Positions 23,444-35,422 of a DNA stretch of 64,000 bases are shown one piece after another (the stretch's first letter is position 1; each line of letters begins with the position of its first letter). The notes below the pieces were generated by a model. It saw only the letters and a program-made list of their open reading frames with translations. It did no database searches and had not been told where the DNA came from. The translations under genes were made by a program, and so were the position numbers. The DNA is from Acanthaster planci (taxonomy: Eukaryota > Echinodermata > Asteroidea > Valvatida > Acanthasteridae), in assembly GCF_001949145.1 (NCBI RefSeq), contig NW_019091425.1, forward strand, positions 344,575 through 408,574, written 5' to 3'.

Positions 23444-24704
23444 TCATAATTTAAGGGGTAAGCGAACCATATCATTTCAGATACCAAGTTTGGAGCTAAC
23501 ATCAGCGATTTTAAACACAGTGTACAAATTGATTGTCTTGAACCATTCCAAAGATAACTTAGGCCCTATTGGAGGGTCATAAAAATTCCAATGAAAGTTT
23601 ATTCCACATTGCATCTTGAAATGTTGCCAGACAATATACCAGTAAGATTTCACGCGATAAACTTACTTCTGCGTGACAGTGAGACAGACCAATGAGAAAA
23701 GATATTATATTGAAAGAAACTGCAGTCATTTCATTCTAACAGTCTTAAATACTCAGAAAAAGTTCCAGTAGATGTAGTAGATTTAGATTTAGACAGCGTT
23801 ATGATATTGCTTCATACGCTCGGACCAACTGTCTCTGAAAGACATTGATGAATATACAGCCGTCCATTAGAATATCAGCGTTTTAATAACGTCAGAAACT
23901 TTGAAAATATTCCGTCAGATTCTATACGGGTTCAGAAACCTGGTGATCTTCGTTTAAAAACTACACCAGAAAATAATTTTGGCGCACACGTCCTGGCCCC
24001 CTGTGCGCTGGTGTTATTTACAGGCCTACTCCATACAGCTACAAGTGTTGCAATGCACTGGAGGGTGTTGAAAGTAACACCAACAGTTTTAAAATAACAC
24101 CAAACATATTTAACTCCGGTGAAAAATGTTGGAATGGTCCTCTGATTACACTTTTTTGCAGTGACTTACCTCCGTGTTTTTTTTCATAAACATGGAGTTA
24201 TAAGGACACAAGTACATGTACGGTACTTCCAACTGGTCTGTCAATAATCCGAGCTCTGATTCCAACTTAATTGTTGGAGGAGACGTCAATCTGTCTGCGA
24301 AACCATGGGAAAACGAAGGCAGCCAGATGTAAAGCTGTCAACGCAGGTTTGTCATCGGCATCGCTGGCCCAGATCCGAAGCTCTTTGCGCAGACCAGCTC
24401 CGTCGCGACGCAACAACATTAGATGGTCATTCGATGCCCAATGAACAGTGACCGTTGAACATTAGATTTTAATCTCCACCCCCACCACCTAAGAGCAGGG
24501 GGGGGAGCAAGTTGGGCCAGCCCCCCCCGGAGCCATTAGGAAATAAGGAAAGACCGTCACTATTTTGGGGTCCATTTTCCTCCCCTTCCAAAAACATGTA
24601 AAAATCATCAAAATAGCTTCACCCTTCAGAAAACCATGATCGTGGTGTTACTTGTACAAACTTCCAAACTTGTTTGCCCGTGAAACAAGCTCCCCCCAGA
24701 AAAT
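23444..24704. other. intergenic, repeat-like
   Basis: AT-rich at first. A TAACACCAA-type repeat lies near 24010-24110, and C/G-run dispersed repeat at 24475-24690. No exon-like segment. Confidence 0.4.
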
Positions 24705-25676
24705 TTGGTTCTGGATCTGCCGTTGATTATCCAGATCCTTGAAGTGTATGCTTCCCCTGATAGCATCGGCCACGTATTTGCTATAGTTGCATTAATTGGC
24801 CTGTTTAATTTAATGAAAACGAGATTTCTTGAAAACGTTTCACCGGTGGTAACTGTGATTCCTCCATGCTGTGATGAACGTTTTCCAGACTGTGGTAGTT
24901 AAGTAACATCATCTCGCATGAGAGTCAATCGCGAACACGTTTTTTTTCAATTTTAAGAGATCACATAATTTTAGTCTTAAGTCCAAGGTTACGGGGTTCA
25001 ATCCCTTGTACCCAGGCCAATTTTTTAGAGCTGCTTTTAAACGAAAAATTTGTTTTTGCGTGAAAAAACCTTGCTTGACAAATCAGGTTACCAGTCAAAA
25101 CTTATTGTGATGTATATTAGTTTGGAATGGTATTTACCTGTTATTTGGTTAGTAGGGCAAGCACGCAGAGTTTGAGCTGGTAACCTTTGTTTATTTATTT
25201 ATTTTTTCGTGCATAAGCAAATTCTGTGCTTAAGCAGCTTTGTGAAATTGGCCTCAACTGCCGATTCGATCATAGATCTCGCTAAAGCAAGTTATGAAGC
25301 TCTCTCCACCTCTATTATTAAACTGTGTGCGTGGTCTCTTGTTGCTGGTGGCCTGAGACACTTGGCACCACCCCGTAATAAGCTGGCCCGTTTGCGGGTA
25401 AACAATCATGTGATTGTCGACAGGTTTAAGATCTGATAATTGGATAATCAAAGCCACGGTGCTTCTGTGTTCGAGCGCGAAGAACCTACTGTCAGGGCGT
25501 CAGGTGTTTGCACCCGGGCCAGCTACCGAGCTGCCTGTTACGTTGCAACCATTTTCAATAAGAGCGCATATTCATTTTAACGACCTACTAAATGCAACTG
25601 CCCAGTACGTGGCCCATGCTATCAGAAGCATATGCACCCCAAGGGTCTGGATAATCAAAGGCGGATCCAGAACCAG
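24705..25676. mobile_element. 1-kb inverted-repeat element
   Basis: The left end GGTTCTGGATCTGCCGTTGA and the right end are inverted copies. The match continues about 125 bases with divergence through GATTATCCAGA, TATGCTTC, TGATAGCAT and GGCCACGTA. The tips touch G/C-run repeat (CCCCCCAG, AGGGGG). The interior has short open frames only. The superfamily cannot be assigned. Confidence 0.65.
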
Positions 25677-26639
25677 ATCAGGGGGTTAAGAAAAAATCAC
25701 ATCAGTTGAGAAACGCTTTCAAAATTAGCATTTTGGTAGATGGGTTGTGTAGCTGGTAGTGAATAATGCTTTTACTGTCCCCCAATTTTGGCATATAAGC
25801 AGCATGCTTATAATTAGTTGTACAGAGATTACTTAAACATCTCGTCAACATTGAGCAGCCTGTAGCTGTACGATCATTAAGCTAGTTTTACAATTAAGCT
25901 CAGTTTCATGATTTTTCTGCATAGCAATACTTACATGCCTTTTTTTTAAATACACAACTTTCTTACTATGGAAAATAGTATTGTCATTCATGAGAGGATA
26001 CTAGGCTTCAAGGATCGTAGAAGCTTGAAATGTTGGATGCAGACTTAAGTTAACTTCCCCCTGGAAAAAAATCGAATTGCACGATTGTAGTCTTCATTCA
26101 AGTCGAGTTTCCCCAGCGGTGTACATAGGCGGAAAGGAGAACAGGAAGAGTTCCGTCGTGACGGAATATATGTGGAACTTTGACCCCACCCCTCTGAAGC
26201 TACACCTGTAGATGAGACCCCATGGGTGGATGAGATAAAGTGGTATTTTAAGCTTGAAATTTCTATTGTTGGGAAGTGCGCTGCCTGCATTTAGTGCACG
26301 AGAATAGAGAAAAACCAGGACAATGATGAAGGCGTCTTAAATTGCCTGTGGAGGGTGGATTGCGTAATGTTATGGTGACCTACAACCCCCAGAGGGTATG
26401 CATCTGCCGCTGGATCATTATACAGGAGTCAGTGGTCTATGGTCGGAGCTCAATATCAACAAAGTTTAACAATATGTTTCTCTACGCAACAACTCACCTT
26501 TCTTGGGTCGGCGGAAGGCAGTGACCCAGCTTTGAAATAATCACAGTTTTCCTGTTTAGGATTACCTGGTCCAATTTCCATCTCATGTTCCAGTCGTTGC
26601 CAAATTGGTTAGGAAGTCTACGAAGAGCTCGAGTACACA

Positions 26640-26705
26640 CCACACACGAAAAAACAAACGACGACGACAAAAAACAAACAAGCAAACAAACAACAAAACA
26701 AACAG
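26640..26705. repeat. A-rich (AAAC)n simple repeat
   Basis: CACACGAAAAAACAAACGAC is followed by AAACAAAC-type units. It could be the degenerate tail of a retroposon or plain microsatellite. Confidence 0.6.
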
Positions 26706-26894
26706 ATGTAACCTTTTCCTCGTTCAAAAATTTATTCACGTTTCATGTGCGCATGCTAAGTAGATTTAACTCTGAGGGGAACAAATTCATGACACCACGT
26801 TGCGCACGTGATTGTTATTGTTGTAGACAATTCGTTCCCATCTAGCTCTGTTCACTTGAACCGAACCATGGAGTAATTTCCTCCAGGCTTCAAC

Positions 26895-27104
26895 ATGGCA
26901 ACGGAAGGGGAAATTGGCTTTAAATATGTGCCCATTTCCCGGGATTTACGTCCTCATTTTGTTTCAGTTGATGAAGTAGGAAGGAATGGGGGATATGCGT
27001 TGAAGAGATCGTCATTTATTGCATTTTTATACCCCGTCCCCTGCCTTTTGGCTTATCGTGTAATTTCTCTAGAGAATATCGGCCTGCTCATAAGGCAACA
27101 CTAG
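26895..27104 (+). CDS. weak candidate first exon
   Basis: The ATG at 26895 has a good context (CAACATGG). The first 35 codons (MATEGEIGFKYVPISRDL, then HFVSVDEVGRNGG) look protein-like; the later part is hydrophobic and random-looking, so a real exon would end earlier. GT sites near GATGAA and AAGAG are weak. No family is recognised. Confidence 0.22.
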   Translation: MATEGEIGFKYVPISRDLRPHFVSVDEVGRNGGYALKRSSFIAFLYPVPCLLAYRVISLENIGLLIRQH

Positions 27105-28074
27105 TCACTTCAGGCATGGCTAGCATCAAGGGACAATGGCCTTCGGCCAGACCTATGTGACACAACACTCCATCACCCTTGAAAGTTGAAAGGTCCTTCG
27201 GCAAGTTTTAAAGTCGGGCTTGCCCATATGACTGAAACAGGGCACACCGAAAAATGTTGAAAGGAAGGTAGGCCCTTACAAATATTGACCCCTTGCATAA
27301 AATTGTGGTTGCATTCAGAGATGCGCCAGCCAGCTTAGAAAGATTACTCGGTGAATTTCCTGGACTTGACTTTTGTGCGTTGTCTTTCTTTTACCGTTGA
27401 AAAGGGGGACGCAAATGTGTGGAAACGCTATGTTCATTTTGAATTCAGCTCAATACATCGTTCTTATCCTGAATATGCTGGGTAGAACAGATTTTAGCCA
27501 CTCAGACTTGGTCTGGCCATCCTTTCCTACATTCCGGGTCTGGCACAGCTTAAATATTTTCCCGAAGAAGGGAAGAGTTGCTGTCATTTTTTCAATGGTA
27601 CCTTTTTTTAAAAATACACTTAGCTGGGCCACTGTCCACGCGAAGTCCTAGGCCTACTATCTTCTTTGATTAAGCGCAAATGGGCCATCATGCCCAAAGT
27701 ATATTTAGGCCTAAGCATAAAAAGTCTGAAAATTGTCCAGATCTTGATAATTGTGGTGTCACCGGAAAAAGAATACATGTTCCTCTCTCTATTGCACAAA
27801 GTGTCATGCCCCTATTTTTTTTGTCATTACTGATGTATCCAAGAAAGAAGGCATCATTTCATGTGAAACTGCTTCCTATTTCTTCAATGATCCCTTTGTC
27901 TACACTTCACTGAGCCTCTTCCCACTTCTTGCTGAACTTTTGAAGAATCGACATCTTATATAAGTGGTCTCATTTATCTATTGTCTATTGCCATCATGAT
28001 ATCGACGTCTCACAGCTAGCTCCACCCATCTAGCAGGTGCCGCGCGTGCATCCCGCTAATAACCTTTACTTAAA

Positions 28075-28400
28075 ACTCAGTTCAGTTCAGTTCACTTTAT
28101 TTTCCACATAATATTACTCAATAGAAACAGTTTCACAAAATGTATATATGTGGATGGGCCCCCAAAAAAGTAGTGCTTGTCAAGGGAGGGTCCCCAGTTA
28201 CGAATAAACAAAGTTCCACAAAGACAACATCACCTTTACAAATAACACAACAAATTCGATCAAACTCGATCAATGGTTTCCCATTTCTTAATTTTACTGC
28301 GGTCGGTCTTGGTATCAGGCATTTCAGCGACACGTGAAACCACGAGAGAGGAGTGCCCCGTTGAAGGGTCTTCATATTCGAGTGATTTCTTTTTCAACGT
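28075..28400 (-). mobile_element. possible LINE 3' end
   Basis: Read on the minus strand, the sequence ends AATAAAGTGAACTGAACTGA, a short GAACT tandem directly after a polyadenylation-like AATAAA. Tandem terminal repeats of this kind are common at the 3' ends of CR1/RTE-type LINEs. The upstream part (to about 28400) has no intact reverse-transcriptase frame. It could instead be the polyadenylation region of a long nanos 3' UTR. Confidence 0.4.
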
Positions 28401-28924
28401 GTGCTATAAATCACTGGCGCTAATATTCCTGTAGGTATATAAGCACCTTCGAAAGTCAATGAACCCAACTCATCATACTCGCGTTCTGGACTTGTTTACC
28501 ACTCTGACCTCCAAGAAAGGAAAGAATCTCAGCTTTTGATCAGGCGCCAAAGTTTTGCTTTCATTATTTTGTCTCCAGTTGCGGTTTTGCATTGAGGGTA
28601 AAATATATCTGTATTTAAATGCCCCACTTTCCAAAGCACCTGGTTCAGCGTGCCAAACTCTTAGCTGATTGGTTGAGCTTCTACTAAGAGCAGATGTTTG
28701 CGACGCACAAAAATGCTACAATCTTGGACAGCGAAAAAAGCCTACTAATCTTTGACCGTGGGAAAGCTGTTAAGTGGAGAGAAAACGTCGGAATTTTTTG
28801 GTCACCGAGCATGCGCAGGCTTGAAGTCCGTGAAGCTCTCGCTCTTTTCAGTTAGTTCATGTACAAAAGGGAATTTTTAAGTATTTAATCTCTCAGGGAT
28901 GTAGATGTGTGTTCGTCAAGGAAT

Positions 28925-29115
28925 GCAACATGTGCTGTGTTCCTCATGGTGCAGTTCACAAGAAATGAGGACAGGCCGAAAATACCATGAATTCTCTGTG
29001 AAAACAAGGCGCAGAGGGGTCAGCGCGACAAAAAATTTTACGAAGTCTACATTGAAAGTGCAGCTCAATCGCATTTCCCAGATGTCGACACCGATTGCAA
29101 ATAAAACACAAATTA
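28925..29115 (+). pseudogene. decayed THAP zinc-finger relic
   Basis: The ATG in AACATGTGCTGT (about 28928) reads MCCVPHGAVHKK and then hits a stop. Another frame continues GRKYHEFSVKTRRRGVSATK, and a third contains CSSIAFPRC. Taken in order these resemble the CxxxC start, the xHxFP-xxxR-xxW middle and the CSxHFP part of a THAP domain, broken by frameshifts. This THAP sequence differs from the one in the fold-back element at 4601-5316. Confidence 0.4.
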
Positions 29116-30719
29116 TCAACCCACCGATTTGTTACCGAACAAAACCGTCTGGAAACGGGCCTATCTACATTCTCACAGTCAACAACGACTCATTAATTAA
29201 GGACGTGATTACGAAGTTGTCCTACCAGGCGACATGAGGGACTACTGGTGTGGTTTGTCTGGACCCCTAGTTTGAAAGTGGCAATTCAATGCAACATCAG
29301 ACGAAAACGTTCACTCCGAAGTAAATCCGTCTTGAAATCTTGTCATTTCGTTTATTCCACCAATTTCAATGTAACAAAAAACAACAACACAAATTCAAAG
29401 CTTTCCCTCCGCAGTTATGATGAATTGTACAATTTATGAAATTTCACAAAATAAAATTTCAATATTCCTGTGATTTGCAACACCAGGCCACTTAGGTGAA
29501 TACATTCTGGTTAAGAAATATGCATACATACTGATACATAAATATCAATATTTCGAAATAAAAAAATCCAAAAATTGGAATTGATAAATGCAGTGTGTAG
29601 TTACGTTTATGGTAAAAATTCTTGATAATCTGAGTTTTATCAATACTAAAAGAACACAATACTGGAACTGATTTTAAAATTTCTACTTTTGTACACACTA
29701 TAAGCTAATGAAAAACAACTTATTTACATGAATCAAATGTTTCAATTTTTCTTAATTTGGTGGCCTTACTGCCACAAGTTTTAAAAACCTTCAGTAGCAG
29801 TTTACAATTCTTTGATTTCTTCTAATTTAAAACACTGACTTAAAAAACCTATTTCTGCAAATCAAATGCCTTATGGTTTAAAGAGGTTTCAAACACAGCA
29901 CAACAAAATCATGTGCGACAAAAGCTTGAACAGAAGAGAAATGCAACACAATTCTAATAAAGTAATCTGCTTGAATTACCATGAAACACAGCTCATTCAT
30001 CTTCAAAATTTGCTATGACAAGAATATGGAGTACATACCCTGTGGTTCACGGCACACTTTTGAAAAAAACAAAAGAAATACGGTGCTGCACTTTTCCCGA
30101 CATTCTTCCTGCCCCGCATAAAAAGTAAAGTTGGCCAAAAAAGCACAAGCTTTAAAAATCACTGTACAAAATATGTACTTGTAAATTCTAATTTCTGCAA
30201 CTGTAAACAAGTTCGATATTGACTTAAGAAATGTTTGCAACAATACAAGGTAATTTAGCGGTTTCAAAACCCAAGGAGAAAAGCATTTCAAATGTAAAAC
30301 TTGAAATCAGTCATTCATTCACGTTCGACAGCCTTAAAAAGACATATGAAATGAAAACAAAGAAACAGCATCTACAAAGTTTCGGCAAGTGCACTTTACA
30401 CTTGAAAGGATTAAAACGTTCATAAAAAAATTGCTCAGGTCCCATTTTAATTTTGTACCTCTTAAAACATTCACCTGTGCCATGTTTTGCAAAAGTTCCT
30501 TTTCACCAAAAAAAGAAAAAGAAAGAAGTGAAACAGGTTATTTCATCTGATGTGCAAGTAAGGCCAACCAAAAAGGTCCATTGTGACTCGGACTAAATGA
30601 GGTTCAGGAATTTAAGGTTTTTGACATAACTCTGACCATTACTTGTCATTCACGACACTTCACTTCCACCAAGCAAAAACAGTGAACAATTTTCACGAGT
30701 GAACACGATATCTTTATAA
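29116..30719 (-). other. probable 3' UTR and downstream flank of the proximal nanos gene
   Basis: Strongly AT-rich, with no exon-like segment. On the minus strand, at 29728-29721, lies TGTAAATA, a perfect match to the Pumilio site TGTANATA. Several AATAAA-like words occur, so the 3' end cannot be fixed. Confidence 0.4.
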
Positions 30720-31346
30720 TTACATAAAGAGTTCACTCATGGTGGTCTGACTGGACTGTGTTTGGGTGCGTTTTCTGCCTGTGGATGTACGTGCTGTTTT
30801 GAGGGGTGCAGGGGGAATCTCCCCCTTAGTGGTTGGGCAGTATTTAATAGTGTGCGAGAAGTCCCCGCTGGCCCCGCACAACGGGCAAGTGTACGCCCGA
30901 AGAATTGGGCATGTGATTTTCCCGTCCCCATCCTTCAGGACGTGCGATGCGTACACCATCTCGCTCTCCCCGTTGTTCTTACAGAAAACGCACCATGTGG
31001 GAGTGCAGCGTGGCTTGCCGGTGAGCAGGCGGCCTGCTGGGCGCAGCCCCCTCTGCGTGTCATCCACCAGGGCCACATCCACCGGCGCGTATGGCCACAG
31101 GCTGTCACGGCCATTGTTGCGGAAATCGCTCAAGATGTCATCTTCATCAGCCATGGCCTGGGGGGTGACACGGCTGCAGCCGTGACGCTGTGCAGAAGCA
31201 GGGCCGCAGCACTCGGTCTCAGACTCTGACTTGCTACAAATCCTGGACACCAACTGGGCAAGCCCCAAGTAGTCATGGTACGGTGAGAAAACTGTTTTAT
31301 CTGCCGAGGGCTCTTCGGTAGATGGCCACATACTGTTCCCATTCCC
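30720..31346 (-). CDS. nanos: Nanos, proximal copy, exon 2 (zinc-finger exon)
   Basis: Nanos proteins are cytoplasmic RNA-binding translational repressors that act with Pumilio and the CCR4-NOT deadenylase, mainly in germ cells. This exon (208 codons plus TAA) carries FSPYHDYLGLAQLV, matching the NOT1-interacting motif of vertebrate Nanos. Near its C-terminal half it has both fingers: C-x2-C-x12-H-x10-C, then C-x2-C-x7-H-x4-C, all eight ligands present (codons 114-165 counted from the ATG at 31331). The tail is basic and Ser/Thr-rich. An ATG exists at 31331, but the frame is open to an acceptor (TATCCCTAG) at 31347 and joins in phase 0 to an upstream coding exon, so 31331 is probably not the real start. 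GC content is far above the flanks. The Nanos assignment is secure; the 5' structure is inferred. Confidence 0.95.
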   Translation of the reverse strand, partial: GNGNSMWPSTEEPSADKTVFSPYHDYLGLAQLVSRICSKSESETECCGPASAQRHGCSRVTPQAMADEDDILSDFRNNGRDSLWPYAPVDVALVDDTQRGLRPAGRLLTGKPRCTPTWCVFCKNNGESEMVYASHVLKDGDGKITCPILRAYTCPLCGASGDFSHTIKYCPTTKGEIPPAPLKTARTSTGRKRTQTQSSQTTMSELFM

Positions 31347-32567
31347 CTAGGGATAAGGCAAAGTTAAATCACATTACTCAAATAAAAGAACTGATAGAAT
31401 TATTTATCACTGAGTAAACAGTACCAATATGACATTTTTTTACCTTGGCTCACTTTACTGCAGTGAATTTTTAAAAAGGAACTTGCTTCTGACTTTTTGT
31501 CAATATATGTCAAATATAGTTGTCAGCTAGCATTTAATACAAGAGCCATGAACAGCTTAATTTTACCCCACCATTGAAAGTACTTGGCATTGCCAGCCAT
31601 GGCTCAAGCTGTGGTTATGGCAGTTTTTCTCAGTTCAATCTTGTGCTGAATCAATAATCAAAGGTAAATCTTCCTGTAAAAAAATCTGGCACTTCTCTTC
31701 TGAAATATGAAGTAGTTTAAATTTTCGACAAATACTACTTTGGTTAAGTCATGTAAGTACAGGACTGAATTTCTGAGTGTGAATAACCCTTTTTTTCACT
31801 TCAACTGATTAGTTATCTGACTGGCCATAAACTAACATTTATGAGTTATGACAAACCCACTTAATCTTTAGACATAAGACGAAGAAAATACTAAACGTCC
31901 CTTTTCCATTTCAAAACTTCGCAATGAACACCAACTTCAAACTGTACACTATACAAATGCAATCTCGTTGATTTCAATTGTTCACCAACATTTACATAGC
32001 CAAATTGGTAGCATTTATTACTCTTGCCAAGAATTAAGCTGGGTTTTTAAGAACTTACCGATTCCTGGGCTTATTTCACATTTTGGAAAAAAAATCTGAC
32101 TTACAATAAACTTCTTGAGCAATGTTAAACGTAACAGTCCCAAATCATCTGATTTCAATATGATTTTACAGATACCCTAGGGAGCTAGGGTTAATCTCCC
32201 CATATAATTACTGTTCTATATGCGTTTCCTCAAAATGCTGTTGAAATTGTGTGGACGAATAATACGGCACCCGTAAGAGCAGAAGAGTCTTATATTCAAC
32301 ATAGGTGCACGTCATTAAATCCAAACCACTTCATTTATACTGAGTCAAAGAACCCTGACCAACACTGTATTCTAAGAGTTGCACGCATTAATCAAGGTAC
32401 TTTTCCATTTGACACGTCTGTAGTTCAGAATAAATCGAGGAAATCTTGCCAAATTAGCACCACAAACACGTAGACGGTAGAGTGAGGAGTTACACTATAC
32501 GACATAAAATTTGCTTCACTCGAGACCCTAACAAATTAAAATATAAAATTCAAACTAAGATACTTAC
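31347..32567 (-). other. intron of the proximal nanos gene
   Basis: About 1.2 kb of AT-rich sequence between a GTAAGTAT donor and a CCTAG acceptor on the minus strand. Nothing else is seen in it. Confidence 0.6.
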
Positions 32568-32630
32568 ATCCCACCGGCCATGCCTCGGTGTACGACTTAC
32601 GTCGTTAGTTAAGTCAAATTTACTTTCCAT
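32568..32630 (-). CDS. nanos: Nanos, proximal copy, first coding exon
   Basis: The minus-strand ATG at 32630 reads MESKFDLTND, then VSRTPRHGRWD, ending at GGGAT|GTAAGTAT. Both this exon end and the exon-2 start are phase 0, so the join keeps the frame and gives a protein of about 229 residues. The distal nanos gene also starts with MES, which supports this start. A second consensus donor (GAC|GTAAGT) lies inside the exon at 32601/32600, also phase 0, and would give a protein shorter by 11 residues. The exon was inferred from splice signals, frame and the shared start, not from transcripts. Confidence 0.65.
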
Positions 32631-32800
32631 GTTAAACTCCACTGAACAACTAGCAGGCTATTTAGTGGCAATTCCGTGGATCACTACACCTTCTACCCGA
32701 GAAGCAACTGACGAGGTTTTGAGGCACGTGTGCTGATATAAATGTAAATATGCACAAAAAGTAGGCGTGGCTGTCGACATCAATCAATCGAATCCCGGAT
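32631..32800 (-). promoter_or_regulatory. 5' UTR and promoter region of the proximal nanos gene
   Basis: About 100 bases upstream of the inferred ATG lies a CACGTG E-box (32725-32730), with an AT-rich TATA-like stretch just beyond (about 32735-32752). It is the only such combination near this start. Function is inferred from position. Confidence 0.35.
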
Positions 32801-33060
32801 CAAATTCTGCCTTTATCCAATCAAATTAACCATTCCTGCATATTAACACAGGCTGAATCGACATTCTTGCGTCTGAACCAATAGCTTTAATCCTGTGCTT
32901 GAGCTTTAATAGGCAGCGGAATCATATAAATTTGATTAAGCCACCATGTTTTTTTCTTCTCTAAGTCTGTTTTGCGCGAAGACAGAAGTAGGAACTCCAT
33001 GATGGAGTTATTGCTTGTAACCTGAAGAAAAATAGTCGTGTTTATATTCATCGCAAGGCT
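32801..33060. other. spacer
   Basis: Short AT-rich spacer with no coding signal. Confidence 0.4.
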
Positions 33061-33265
33061 GCAAGTCTTTGATATGCCCTCCTCAGCCCCCCCCCCCCAT
33101 TTTCCGAAAAATAGGTGACAATTTTTCGGACAACTTTCCTCCTTCAAAATGTGTAGAAAGCCCCCAAATAATGCCTTACGCCTCGGTGCCCATAAAACAT
33201 TACGTATGGAACCCCAAAATTTGTCCCCCCCCACAAATTGGGTCTGAATCCGCCCTTGCTCCCGC
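33061..33265. repeat. C-rich dispersed repeat
   Basis: Bounded by a run of 12 C (about 33089) and ending CCCCCCCCACAAATTGGG followed by AATCCGCCCTTG. The ATCCGCCCTTG word also occurs near 9590, and a variant lies at the tip of the element at 24705-25676, showing a dispersed family. Confidence 0.5.
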
Positions 33266-35422
33266 TGGATGCGACGCCTAATAACTCTGCCAGCAGGCTA
33301 CTCATTCAATCACCCAGCACCCTCCTACCCCACATCACCTGTCTGTCAGAAGACGGTGAACAGGAAGTTGTAACTTTTTTTGTAGAATGGCTTATAAAAT
33401 GTTTCTTATAATAACCCTAGTTAATTTTATTAAATGCTAAATTCCCCGTTAACCGAACAAAACAAAGCAAACAAAACGGATCAAAATACCTCGAATTATT
33501 TAAGGTCTTTGCTATTTATTTATATAAATTACAACATTCGTTTGTCAGTGATACACAAATTCTACATGAATACTGTTTGAAAACGTATAAAAACCTATCG
33601 TAGCCCTTTAGATTTAGATCTCGAATAAAACTGACATATTCATAACTTAGATTGACAATAAGATGGTTGCCGGCACTTTTGAGTCAAACTTCAATAAGTC
33701 ACATGTAATGTAAATGTAAATAACCATGCAACAAACTTGAAATGCTTAAAAAATTCAAAGCGTACTATATTCATACACAAGTCATCATTTGAAATCATTT
33801 CACTACTTAGCAAAGTTTTTACTAGTGTAACATCTCAAATAAAAACGATTTTACAAAGTACATAATCTAAATATTATGATTAGATTCATAATGCTCTGTT
33901 GTTTCATCCGACACTGACTTTTCTTTCAACACATCAGGCACTTCATTTACAACTAAAATCAATTTGTAGACAGTAAGATTAGTTACAATCAATTCCTTGT
34001 TGATTTTAAAATAGTGTTTCAGTAAATATCATTCAAAAGCACACCATACCATACAAACAATAGTTGTCAAGTCGTGTACAACATAATGGTGAGAGGTTTC
34101 AAAAATACACTAAGGAATACTAACTTTCACATCACTTCTTTAGCTCCCTAGTACTTCATCATGCTGATTGTAAATAGTACTTTCCTAAGAAATCACTTGA
34201 ATACAACTGACTGAATACAAGAACTGTATGGCCCATCAAAATGTATAACAGCGTTCTGCTGAAAAGAGAATAAATTCGTCCTCAGATAAGGCATTTCAGT
34301 CAAGGAATTTTCTCGCATGATCAGATTAAGAGATACAGTCCTGTTTGCAACACTTTGTAATTAGAATTCAATAACCACTTTTCCTTTAATGAGTTTCAGT
34401 TACCATTTTCTGACTGGGCAAGCTCAAGACAAATACTGCAAAAATTAAACGAAACAATCAACTCGTGCTAATCTCATGTGCTCTAAGCTTATTATCAATG
34501 TGCTACAAAGTATTTACTTTCCCCCTGAAGGAAACATGCACTCGGTTAGCAATACCGGAAATGAAAAATACAATGTGTATCTTATTGACCTGTTTTCTTT
34601 CTCAGTTCTATTTTTAGGATACCATTTCTCACCAACTAATATAAAACGTGCATAATTTAGAGTATAAAACCAGGTCACACATTTGTAGAGACAAAACATT
34701 TAGTCTGCTGGTGGCAAAGAGTGAGAAAAATAAACGTTCTCAGCATTTAGTAAACCCATTATATGTGAAAAGTGACTGGCAAAATATTTCTCAGTAGCCT
34801 ACAGATCATGGAATGGAAATTTCCACAATGGAAATTATCCTACTGGTTTATAATTTCACAAAACGAGAGACCGCAGAGTGGTTTGCGCCATACTACTGAT
34901 TATTACTAGTACTAGTAGTAGGAGGCTTAATTTAATTCTAAAATTACAGGTAGCCCATGTTCAAGTACATGATACAGCAAGCAAGGTGTCATGTCACATT
35001 CCTTCAAATAAATGACACTCATCCGATTCTATCGATTCTATTATTTGGGAAATCATATTACAAAAGTAATTATTACTGACTTTGAATACTTAATGGGTGA
35101 GAACATCTACCCCCAATAAAACCACAGTACATTGCCGATTTCAATGGAAATGTTGTTTGAAGATGTCAGTGAGAAAACATGTCAAAACAACAAGTATATG
35201 TACAAGCAGGGCCAACTTGCAGAGTTACATATAGCGTCATTATGGTCATAAAGTAATAATTATGCGTAAGGCACTCACTGGTCAACCTTGGGTCAACTGG
35301 CTTTGGAACTGAAGAGAAACTGCTGCTTCTTCTTGACCAAACTCACACGTTGAACTGGCAAAGCATAGCATGCAATTACAACGTATGTTATGTGAAAGTC
35401 AGTCAACTATCAGTCCTGTGTA
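33266..35422 (-). other. probable 3' UTR and downstream flank of the distal nanos gene
   Basis: AT-rich with no exon-like segment. TGTACATA on the minus strand (35204-35197) fits the Pumilio site TGTANATA, about 220 bases past the stop codon. The polyadenylation site could not be located. Confidence 0.4.

Larger units (their letters stand above)
25677..28074. other. intergenic with one weak first-exon candidate
   Basis: Contains an A/AAAC-rich simple stretch (26640-26705) and the ATG-initiated ORF at 26895 listed separately. Bases 27301-27370 and 27750-27960 have protein-like open frames without recognisable domains or good splice borders. Confidence 0.4.

Noticed and set aside
24985-25020. 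GGTTCAATCC-type box, suggesting a tRNA gene or tRNA-derived SINE
   Set aside because: No A box, acceptor stem or cloverleaf can be drawn around it. The same applies to the GGTTCAATCC at about 3240.
27750-27963. Plus-strand frame with two CxxC-like Cys and a Leu-rich end
   Set aside because: Cys spacing fits no finger family that I know, and there are no splice borders or start.
30762-31229. Long plus-strand ORFs of 155 and 139 codons opposite the proximal nanos gene
   Set aside because: They are shadows of the GC-rich minus-strand coding exon. Their translations show no domain, while the minus strand has all Nanos finger ligands.
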